NCBI GenBank assembly: GCA_027627225.1
Contig: CM051025.1
Coordinates: 58,315,681 to 58,379,680 of the forward strand
DNA: 64,000 nucleotides
Source: Congeria kusceri
Lineage: Eukaryota > Mollusca > Bivalvia > Myida > Dreissenidae
Direction of reading: 5' to 3'
This document shows positions 42,379 through 53,700 of this stretch, one piece after another. Within the stretch, counting starts at the first letter, position 1. The number at the start of each line of letters is the position of its first letter. The position numbers and the translations under genes are program-made. The notes below the pieces were generated by a model, which saw only the letters and a program-made list of their open reading frames with translations, was not told the origin of the DNA and did no database searches.

Positions 42379-43928
42379 CAACGACAAATAAACATCATTA
42401 AAGAAAATACTCATTTTGTGAACAAATCTTCGCATATTAAACAAGAGGTGGCTCAAGACAGCACGCTCGACAACCGTATTCATAACTCTGTACAAAAGAT
42501 GAGCATTGAACACTGACCTTACATAGTAACCCCACGTAGCGTAACTGGCAAAATAAACACACACAGACAATCATGTTACTTTATACCCATGCGCTTAAAA
42601 ATGGGTTATTTAAGTTGCTTTTAATAAAAATAAAATTGATATTTTTACTTGGTTCTCAGTTAGCAGTTGCCATATGGATATATATCATGAGAATTTCATT
42701 AGTACCAGTTCCGGTAAGTTGCTCCCCAGGTGTTAAAATGGAGTTACATTTCAAATTGTAACGATTGCCTGTACATAATATTAAGGGGCTCAAAACATGT
42801 GTATGCCAAAGCATTCTCCCTTGTTGTAAAACTGCTTGTAAAACTTTATTGTTTGCCAGAAATAGTAAGCAACCAAGGAATTGTGTATAAACTCTTCTAT
42901 AACTTTTTTTATCCTAACAGTACACGATTTATAATAACCGTAGATCATCCTGCGCCTATTGATTTAGTCAACTCTAGAAGATAAATACACTTTCCTTCCA
43001 CAAATCCTGCGTAAAACATAAAACAATCAGCAGAGATCCAGTTAGTTTTTTCTCACTTCCATTATACCAATTAGTAACATACAATCTACTCTCTGATTTT
43101 GATTCACTTGTATGTCTGATGACTATGGAACATTAATCTGCAACGCAAATTTTTAAACATTACATCGGACAACACTTCAGAAGCATTTTGGTTTATCTTA
43201 AGAATGGATCCATATGTAAGATGGAACAAAAGTTCTGGATGGGCTGGGCAGGGCCGCTACATAGTAACAACTGTAATAATGTTGTATTCTGAAGGATAAA
43301 CGCATTTTATGTCATTTAAAAGGTATTCAGAAAACATTAAATGCATACTTTTCTTCTTTAATAGCGTACCCATTCTAACTTTTCCCCCCAAAATAGTAAT
43401 TAATAGGAATTTGGGTCATATATAGGAAAATATAGGACAATGGTCAAAATACAGGAACATATAGGAGAGTAGACACCCTGTATATCCGCAACTCTTGATG
43501 TGCACTTAAAAACTGCCGATCATTTGCGAAGTAGTTTATTATTTTTTACAAATAGAACAGAAAACAACGCTTGTAACAATTATGCAAACATTTATTTTCA
43601 ATCAAGTACAGGAGGTTTGGCACAATGAAGTAGCATACATCATGGAAATACAAAATATGAAAAGCTTAAATATTGTAATAAACCAACATGCATAAAGAGA
43701 GCTGATGTACATTCACCTATTGGATCATTAGCCAAGAACACATTTCTCCACTGAAATAATACAGAAGGGATGAAATCTATGACTGAAGCACTGAACTAGT
43801 TGCACATTACTTTCGTTATCAAATGGATCAGTGGCATTCATAGCAAAGAACACAATCTTCCGTAGAAATAATTCCTCACATAAAAATTCTATGAATGAAT
43901 TGGAGTTTCTTGGATTTCATGTACATTT
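42379..43928. other. intergenic AT-rich DNA
   Basis: No gene or repeat recognised. ATATAGGA occurs four times at about 43430-43466, too short to call. Open frames of up to 84 codons have no recognisable domain. Confidence 0.5.
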
Positions 43929-44191
43929 GTGGCGTGTCGCGAGAATACCGGTCTTAATGCATGTGCTTAAAGTGTATTCCCGGATTAGCCTGTGCAGTCC
44001 GCACAGGCTAATCCAGGACAGCACTTTCCACTTTTAATGTATTTTCTGTTTCAAGGAAGTCTCTTCTAAACATAAATCCTCTGTAGGCGGAAAGTGCCGT
44101 CCTGGATTAGCCTGTGCCAACTGCACAGGCTTATCCGGGACGACACTTTACGCACATGCATTAAGACCGGTTTTCCCACGACACCCCTCAT
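43929..44191. repeat. palindromic MITE (copy 11)
   Basis: Near-complete, from GGCGTGTCGCGAGAATACCG to TTTTCCCACGACACCCCTCA, both hairpins present (GTGCAGTCCGCACAGG; GTGCCAACTGCACAGG). Confidence 0.93.
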
Positions 44192-44867
44192 TTATATTTA
44201 TGTTGTGATAATAAAAAATACAGAATGTGATTATTATAAGAAGTGAAATGCCCAGCAAGTCTCTAAAAGTTGTTCGTCAAATTCAGATCCAGTGTGCAGA
44301 AACAGGCTTACCTCCCCTGGGCAGCAACTCTTAATTTTCATTCTGTACATGATTATCTCCCTTCCATTTCTGATGTCTTGCTGTTAAGTTTACTATGTGA
44401 TTCATGACAGGCACTTGAGAAGGTTTAACACAAGCATTTGATTTATAATCATCATTTGATGAACTTATAGGGATAAGGTATATAACGATCATTAAGATAC
44501 CAGTAAACAAAAGAGAGGATGGTGAATTATAGATTTATGTGAAAATATACAGCCATGTAATATTTATTCAGATTTTCAACAAAGAAATTCTATGATTAAA
44601 AATGCTCAATCTTATAAAATAATAATGATAATAGTATTAAATCATACTCAATTTATCACCGGTTGTGTCACTGAAAAATATGAGCCATAGTCAAAAATGA
44701 GTGAATGACAAATTATCCCTTCGCCCTGGTCCAATGACATCATAAACATTCCATATCCAGGTAATGACATCACACAATTGTATGTCTTTCTTCCAAAGGT
44801 AAATGTTTTATTGACAATAATTTTACACTGCTCTGTTCAGATATTTTATCTCAGACTAGCAGATAAA

Positions 44868-45281
44868 TATAGGATCTAACACGAGTTGTCATTTCATACC
44901 ATTATTTATTAAACAAGTTGAGGAATTTTGTTAGTAAGTGAGCCTTTGGCAAGCTTACTAACGAATTTCCTAGACGAGTTTAATAAAATATGGTATGAAA
45001 TGACAACGAGTGTCAGATCATTTTTATCACATGCTTTTAAACGAAAAAAACAAAACAACTTATAATATTACCAAAAGATGTTGATAAATCCTAAAAGTTG
45101 TGTACTAACGTAATGTTAATTCATGTTGACAACTTCATTTCACCAAAATAACGTCATGCAAATCATCAGTCAAAGAATATGCAGCCAACAAAAACGCTCA
45201 AAATGTTATCTTACACATGTGTAAGATAAAAATATTCGAAATGGCTGTATTACATGGAAAACAAGGTATAGCATGTGATAA
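44868..45281. repeat. 400-bp dispersed repeat with 5' long hairpin (copy 2)
   Basis: Same layout as 20347-20749: GATCTAACACGAGTTGTCAT pairs with ATGACAACGAGTGTCAGATC, and it ends GGTATAGCATGTGATAA. The two copies match along almost the whole length. Confidence 0.88.
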
Positions 45282-46265
45282 TAATATATTCTTAATTAAA
45301 GAAATATCAATAAAGAAATACAATATAAACTATTAGCAAAATGTAATCAGCAAACTAATTACTCATTATAACATAAATTATACAAGACATCAACAATTGT
45401 ACATGCAGTTAAATAAAATTAAGCAATTTATTTCAGTAATTATATATACAAAATAACATTACATAACTAGTAAACAGTTTATTATGTACATAAGTTTTTA
45501 TAAACTTCAAACAACTCATATGTGTACATACATATCTGAAATCTCTAAACCAATAATACACGTATGACATGATATATAACCAAGTATTAAACAACCTTGT
45601 GGTTCAATGCAAAACCAATTATTAAAGATATTTAATAATAATTAATAAAAAATCATTTATTTTTCAAACACTTGTTTACAACCGCCTGAAAGGGTATTCC
45701 TTAAAATACATTTCTTAAAAAAACAACACAACAACTTTGTTTGTAGTCTGAATGCCATACTAAGAAAATTTGATGAACACATGACCATACAAGCACCCAA
45801 TAAATGCAATAAGATGTAGACCTTATAATCCTGTCAACTTTTCTATCTAGATCAACAGAATACTATTCATAACATACTTCCATTACTAACAATCAACAAT
45901 GAATTCAGTGAAAAAGGTGTCGCAGTTTACTGCACAGGTGACACAACTTACTGATACTAATTAAAATGCATTCAACTCAAAAGCAATCATATTCAATTCC
46001 ATAAAAGGAACATTACATTTTTTATATACAACAACGATAATTTAAAAGACACATGTAGGCATACTGAAACACTGATTACAAAAATAAACACATTTCAATA
46101 TTCCAAGAATATGTGTACTAAATATATGAAAGTTAATATTCAAATGTTTCAAAACAATGCCCTATAATAAATGAACGTCCATATACACATACATGTATAA
46201 TAAACATGCTCTAAAGTTGAAAATGCTATTAAACGAACAAGCATTGAAGTTGAAAGTGCTATATC
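45282..46265. other. intergenic AT-rich DNA
   Basis: No gene, RNA or element recognised. TTTATT (AATAAA on the minus strand) occurs at about 45427 and 45656 and could serve as distal poly(A) signals of the FRY-like gene; this is weak. Confidence 0.45.
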
Positions 46266-46319
46266 CCAGTGACTTTGTTCTCAGGTATGGTGTACAGTGA
46301 AAAACTCAAAGCCACAGAT

Positions 46320-46668
46320 TATAGTGTCCTGGAGTTCAGACACTCATTGTTCTTGGAGTTCAGACACTCATTGTTCTTGGAGTTCAGACACTCATTGTTC
46401 TTGGAGTTCAGACACTCATTGTTCCTGGAGTTCAGACACTCATTGTTCCTGGAGTTCAGACACTCATTGTTCTTGGAGTTCAGACACTCATTGTTCCTGG
46501 AGTTCAGACACTCATTGTTCCTGGAGTTCAGACACTCATTGTTCCTGGAGTTCAGACACTCATTGTTCTTGGAGTTCAGACACTCATTGTTCTTGGAGTT
46601 CAGACACTCATTGTTCCTGGAGTTCAGACACTCATTGTTCCTGGAGTTCAGACACTCATTGTTGTAAG
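46320..46668 (-). repeat. 24-bp tandem array, about 14 units
   Basis: + strand unit TTGGAGTTCAGACACTCATT + GTTC, with C/T variation at one site. On the minus strand, in one open frame, each unit reads NNECLNSK or NNECLNSR, resembling the last coding unit NNEHLDSS of the FRY-like gene about 1 kb away. It lies downstream of that gene's stop. Confidence 0.95.
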
Positions 46669-46699
46669 TTATGAAGAAGGTGAGAGGAGTGGTTGTGGC

Positions 46700-47575
46700 T
46701 AACTTCCGAATTTCACAGTGTACTGGACTGTACAGACACTAATTGTTCTCAGTTATGCAATCAAGTCTAAATGCTCCCTGTTCATGTGGAAGATGAGGAG
46801 AAAACAGCTAAAGGCTAAATTCTGCAGTTCACAGAGTACTAGAGTCCAGGTGCTCTTTCTGAGATTATGGAGGGGAGAGGCCAGATTATATCTAAACAGT
46901 CCTATATACAAGCTGCAAATTTTGCTCAAAAGTGAGCAGGCCTGTACCGTTATTCCCAGAATCATGAAGTCATTAAGGGTCAGTGTGGAAACATTCACAG
47001 CATGGGAGGGCATTTAATGTATACAGATCTTCTGATAAGCAGGGCCTCCGGAGTTATCCAGATGTTGTGTTTGTAAAACTGTACTCCTGGAGATTGGTCA
47101 TTTCATGAGTGTTTATAAGATTGATAAGAAATGAATTTTAATATTTTTGTTCATTTCTTTATATTATTATATAAAGTGTAAATTTGTAACAATGCAAGTC
47201 ATGTATAATGTTATAATTAACATATTTTAAAGGAAGGCATTTGTTTCAAAATAAAACCTCAATTGTTAGAAATGAAAATGTATGCACATATTTGAATAAT
47301 TGCTGTAAATCTAATTTTTAGAAACACAATCTATCGCTATAATAATTCATTTTTACCTATACAATCATGCAATATTCTTTCAATACCCACAATTTTCAGC
47401 TTAATATAATAATATAAGTATGTACAAGTATATACAATAAAGCCACAGCTTACAGAGTAATCGCATCCAGGTCAATGCTCACGGAGATAAAGAGCAGACA
47501 ACAGCTTATGGCTCAAAACCAGAGAACTTTAGTCCAGGTTATGATTGTTTTCTTAGATGGTGGAGGAGAGGACAT
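46700..47575 (-). repeat. degenerate copies of the FRY-like terminal unit
   Basis: Copies of a stretch like CACAGAGTACTAGAGTCC + AAGTGTTCATTGTTCTCAGA occur at about 46712-46752, 46830-46882, 47450-47490 and 47519-47573. Some include the following GATGGTGGAGGGG. The version at 47595-47650 encodes the protein's C-terminus. Probably 3' UTR or flank. Confidence 0.75.
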
Positions 47576-47596
47576 CGAAAGGCTCACATCTGCAGC

Positions 47597-47751
47597 TCAC
47601 AGAGTACTAGAGTCCAAGTGTTCATTGTTCTCAGAGATGGTGGAGGGGTGGGGGGAGCTGACGGCCCATGTCCGCAGCTGTTGGTTGATGTCCAGCAACT
47701 GACCATACAGGATTCCAATGTCATTTTCCGTCTTGGTAAACGCATACACAC
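47597..47751 (-). CDS. FRY: FRY-like terminal exon and stop
   Basis: Acceptor GTGTTTCAG. Encodes VYAFTKTENDIGILYGQLLD, INQQLRTWAVSSPHPSTISE and the last residues NNEHLDSSTL, then TGA (47599-47597 on the minus strand). The last coding octamer is one unit of a repeat that recurs downstream at 46320-47575. Confidence 0.86.
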
Positions 47752-50700
47752 CTGAAACACACAATGGCGCTCATGGGTGTTTTCACACATTTTCCAGAGC
47801 AACAAACCGACTACCATTCATTGCTTTAACAACAACAACATTCATCAAAAGTTAACGCCTACTGGCTTTATAAGTGGTTTATAATTTATTAGTATTAATT
47901 ACTTTTAAAACAAATCTTCTTTGCTGCAAAACAAACAGATAAACAGATGAAATTTAGAGTAACAAGAGCTGTTTGTAAAAAAGGTAGGCCCCCTCTAGGT
48001 TAGAAGCAATCTTTAAAATATCAAGTTTGGTGAAGATCGATTGAAAACTGTTGGACATAGAGAGCAGATACTGCTAAAAAGGCTAATTGTAGATAAATAA
48101 AGGGTCATAACTCTGCAGTTCCTGGGGTGATTTGGTTGATATGGTTGATCTGATGTCAAACTTGTCTCATATATCAAGTTTGGTGAAGATCAGATGAAAA
48201 CGTTTGGACTTAGAGAGCGCAAGCGACTAAAAAGGCGCATTTTAGATAATTCAAAAGCCATAACTTCATGAAGTTTAGTGAAGGCTGCAAAAAAACTGTT
48301 GGACAGAGACAGCAGAAACGAAAGTGGTCTCCTGACCGACAGACTGACCGAAATTACAAACCAATATACCCCACCATCTTTAACCCATGTTTTACCATCA
48401 GAAATAATTATACATGGTTTAAATATTGAGCATACCAGATTTCTTCTCAGCTATACAGTAGACGTTAAGCAGCGTGATGAGATCATCGTCCACATTCAGT
48501 CCAAACATCTCTCCTGGCCAGATGGACCTGCGGACAATAGACGATTCCACATATAACAGTCATACGCAAATTAATCTAGTGTTTTATCAATCTTTGCACT
48601 TAGCTATCACATGTTTAACTGTTTACCTAGCTTACACAAACGAACACATGGTAAAGCTAGATACATTTGTTATATAAAAGCTGTTTGATCTCGCAAATAC
48701 CTTAAAAGACTTTAAATTGTTTAGCCTTGTTTGAGAAAAAAAAGCCCATTTAAGAACAAAACTTATACTAAATAATGAACATGTATAAAAACAACAATAA
48801 AGCAAACAAAAACAACAGAGATCAAACATCAAAGTTAATCAACAACTACAGAGACACCATACAAACAAGGACAAGTCAAATGTCATTTAAGAAAATAAAC
48901 AACGGTACACAGATGTATTTCTGTAACACTAACCTGAATGACCTCAGGAGCTGCAGTGCTTTCTGGTACTGCTGCGACTTGAGATACTCCGCAAGATGTC
49001 CGAACGCCTCCTGCTTGGTGAGAGGCTTGGGTGAGTCCATGTTGAGAGGCGAGGCCTGGCCATTCTCGAGCTCCCTGATCGCCGTGGTTATCTCCTCCTT
49101 GATGCTCTCTACTTGGCTGGTGACGTCATTAACCTGGGTGGGGGGAATGGATTTGTTAAATTGCATTCTTTTGGGATTTTACTTACCTTAACACAACTTC
49201 CTGTTTTAATTAACAACAGAATGAGTGATTTGTTAAATTGCATAATTTTATGATTTTATTTAACTAAACACAAATTCCTGTTAATTAACAACAGATAGAC
49301 AGTGATATGATTAATTGCATCTTTTTTTAGAATTTTGATTTATTAAACACAAATTCCTGTATTAGTTAACAACATAACAAAAGTAATTTGTTAAATGGCA
49401 AAATCTTTTTCTAGATTTTTACTTAAAACAAATTCCTGTTAATTATAAACTAAACAACTGTGATATGTTCAATTGGATCTTTTTTTAGATTAGTGATTTA
49501 CTAAACACAAATTCCTGTATTAGTTAACAACAGAATGAAAGTGATTTGTTAATTGGCATATTTTTCTAGGATTTTACTTAGCACAAACTTCTGTATTAGT
49601 TAACAACAGAATGGAAGCTCTTGTTCTCTGTTGTTTTTGTTTGCTTCATTATTGTTTTTTTATACATCTTTTTAGGATTTTATTTAACTTAACGTAAATT
49701 CCTGTATTAGTTAATAACAAAACGAAAGTGATTTGGTAAATTGCATCTTTTCAGGATTTTAACTGACACAAATTCCTGTATTAGTAAACAACATTATTTC
49801 AGCCTGGTTCAATAATTTTGTAGAAAACAATAACACATTATTGTAACTACCAGTAATAAAAAGTTATATATTAGATACTTCTCAGATCTAACCATTATTT
49901 AAATACATTTAATATCTTACATTTCTGTCGCATTTGTTTACACCTGTTGATGCCAACATAAGTGCACAACATCAATGACTCCAAAACCCACACTAGACAC
50001 ATGGTAACCTGCATAATTAACAGCCCAAGTACCTGACCAGGAAGAGTTGGCACATACCTGGTTATCTGACTTGACCTGGGCGAGACATTCTAGCAGCTTG
50101 ATGTAGCTCTCAAACAGTTGGACAAGTTGGAATATCAGCTTGTACAGCTTCTGACATAGGTCCAGCTTCTGTAAACCACAAATAACCCAGGTAATAAAAG
50201 CCCAATAAGGTCATCTGACAAAGGTCCAGCTTCTGTGAACCTCAAATAACCCAGGTAATAAATGCCCAATAAGGTCATCTGACAAAGGTCCAGCTTCTGT
50301 GAACCTCAAATAACCCAGGTAATAAATGCCCAATAAGGTCATCTGACATAGGTCCAGCTTCTGTGAACCTCAAATAACCCAGGTAATAAATGCCCAATAA
50401 GGTCATCTGACAAAGGTCCAGCTTCTGTGAACCACAAATAACCCAGGTAATAAATGCCCAATAAGGTCATCTGACATAGGTCCAGCTTCTGTGAACCTCA
50501 AATAACCCAGGTAATAAAAGCCCAATAAGGTCATCTGACAAAGGTCCAGCTTCTGTGAACCTCAAATAACCCAGGTAATAAATGCCCAATAAGGTCATAG
50601 CTCTACTTGTACACTATATGTCATTAAAAATACTTACAATTATAAATTGATGGTTTTTGCTGATGAACAGGAGCAATTCACAAATAATGAATACCGGTAT

Positions 50701-53700
50701 ACATGAACATATTTTGATACATGTTTCAATCTAGGGGCGAGGATTTGAGAGAGGTCAACAATATTCGGACACATGCCCTCCCGTGAAATTAGAAAAATTG
50801 GCCAGAGGGCATGTGTAAGGTGTGGCATATGTCCGAGTGAGCACATGTCCAACTAGAATTATCAGGAGGGCATACGTCTTGGATAGGATGTGTCTGACCT
50901 TTGTGGCAAACAGTTAACACTTAACTAAGATGCTTCTTTTACAACAGTGAGCTACAATCAAGGCATACCTGTTCATCAGAGCAGGCTACAGGCAGGCTAC
51001 CCCCATCACCCAGAGACTGCTGTTTGATACAGGACTTGATACACTCCAGGCTCTGTAACATAGACATAGATTCCAACTTTAATCCGACCTGTTGCCCAAA
51101 GCAAATCTTTGTAACATTTTCTATTTGACTTTAAGACCAAAAAAACCATGGCATATACTGTCAAGTAATAAACAATAAGAGATATTAAACAAACATTAAC
51201 ATGAAGACATAATATGAGGCGCCTTGTGGGCAAACCGGGCTTAATGCATGTGCGTAAAGAGTCGTCCCGGATCAGAGGCTTCCTTAAAACAGAAAATACC
51301 ATAAAAGCGGAAAATGCCATCCCGGATTATTCTGTGCAGCCTGCACAGGCTAATCCGGGACGACACTTTACGCACATGCATTAAGCCCAGTTTTTCCACG
51401 ACACGCCTCATATATATGTTGCAGCCAAATGTTCGTGCCATCCTGCTGTATTTTTTCACATGAAGCAAATGCTGCACAAACTACTTCTATTATATAATAG
51501 CTGAAACAAAAAATAGTGACTGGAAGTAAAAATGGCCATGAAGATGGACATGAATAATCATAAACCTTTGAAATTGCACATGTAAATAAAGAAAAAGAAA
51601 TTCAAGTGTGAGTGACCAAGTGTTATAATCTATCCCTATTTTTAAATCAAACACTGTGCTTAGCAGCTATTGCAGGTCCCTTACATAGGCAAAGATCTAG
51701 GATCAAAAAAGGTACAGGGTGCTAGTCAAATGGAGCAGGGGTGAAAGCCGGAACAGTTCTTTGACATTTTCAAATAGTGTGGTAAATCCATGGTTTTTAT
51801 CATTTATTGCTTCAAAAGTGTTTTTTAAACTTGGTCTGTTTATTTGTCCTTGAATTTTTGCAAACATTTAGTGAATTTCAAAAGATATTTGACAGACCAG
51901 CCCAGAGGGGCAGCAGAGAGGAACCAACTATAAGCAGAATAGCAGCATACAGCACCCTGCTTTTTCGCTCTGGAACTTTCCCGGAACTTACCTGTTCAGC
52001 ATGGTCCTTCCTCATGCAGTAAGTCTCGAAGCACTCCTGCATCTCCAGCAGGCAGAAGCGATGTTTGTCCACGACCCGGCTCCCATGCAGGATGTCCGCC
52101 TCCACATAGAAGTACGGGCACTCAAGGTTGTTGAACATCGTCTCTAGGGCCTGAAGCAGCTGCGCCCCGATGCCTTTCAGGCCCTCTGTCTTGGAGACAT
52201 AGTAGTAGGCATCCTTGGTTAGGGTAGCCAGTCTACGCCTCAGCTCCTGTGGAGAACACACCAATGCATTCAGCAACGTTCCAAAACAGCTATTTCAAAC
52301 TCTGTTAATTCAAATACAGCACTATTTCGAAGTAGTTTTCTGGCCCCGAATGTATTTGTTCTTTATTTAACGTCAATGTATGTATTTTCTTCAAAGTTCT
52401 TTATTTAAAATGGGACCTAAAAGAATATTTTACAAATATGATGTGACTGCCATCTATAATATGGATAAAATGTTTTATCTGACCAATCGTTATTTTGAAG
52501 TTTGCCGAAGGACTTCAAAATAATGGTGTTAGAATGTGCAGTGAAACCTGCCCAAACCGAACCCTGTGAAAACCGAATCCTTGTCAAAACTGAACGGCTG
52601 TGTTGGTCCCGATTTTTTTCCTTCTTATTTTATATATCAAAAAACCTTAATAAACCAAACCCTGTCCAAGCCAAATACCGAACGATTTTATCACAAATTT
52701 GATCTCAATCAACATTAAAAAACCTGAATAAATCAAACGGTGTATCCTGTCAGGTGTCACTTCGTGATACCAAGGAAGCGTGAACTCAATAATTGGTGAC
52801 CCAATAACACACAAAGGGCAAAATCGCAATGGTGATAAAGGGATAGTGGTGCAATTAGCAATCAGCTAGCTGGGACATATCAGATTAGTCAACTAGTGTA
52901 AAACAGATTAGTCAGTCGTTTTTTATCTTGAATTTACGTACATCGTAAAAATTTTAATGTTTCACAACAGTGTAATTAATTTATAGATATAGTAAATTCT
53001 GGCAATATTTCGATCACTGATCTCTATAAGCCTAAGGCTTGCGAATACAAAAGAGCTAAATTAAATATGTTTAAACTAATCAAACAGTAAACATTTCTTC
53101 AAACTGATGTAAAAAAAAGTTGTACTATATATACATGAACTTGTCTGATTGATAATTTAAGTGTCGTTTTATGTACACATTTTTTACTTGCAAATAACAA
53201 AAATAATAACAATAATAAAAGTGTAAACATTAACATGTTGCTGTCTTATTGTATACCCGAATTAACATATAAAATAGAACATACTTTTTTAAAGGAAATT
53301 ACATTTAATTAAACACCTGGGTAAACCGAATGCTTCTGACAACCGAACGATTGACCCGGTCCTGACTCCGTTTGGTTTAGACAGGTTCTACTGTATTAAA
53401 CAATGTTACCTTGTTTTATTATTATTTCTAATGCTTAGTGTTTCTTGTTTCATTGGCTTAAATGAATGTTGAGAAAAGAAATGCTTCTGAGGTTCAGTAC
53501 TGGGGATGAATGATCTCGTTCTACAAACTTAAATCTGATAAAAATACAAAACAATATTAAAACGAAAGAGGGGCGTCGTCGGAAAACTGGACTTAATGCA
53601 TGTGCGTAAGGAGTCGTCCCGGATTAGCCTGTGCAGTCTGCACAGGCTAATCCGGGATGGCACTTTCTGCTTTTATAGTATTTTCTGTTTCAAGGAAGTC

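Noticed and set aside
46269..46674. Two + frames of 125-132 codons with LEFRHSLF or SWSSDTHC repeats
   Set aside because: Forward readings of the 24-bp array. The meaningful relation is on the minus strand, to the FRY-like C-terminus.
48457..48527. Shorter version of exon j ending at GTATAG
   Set aside because: Also in frame, but the longer version (to 48436) gives a better donor and a Gly at the junction. Kept as an alternative.
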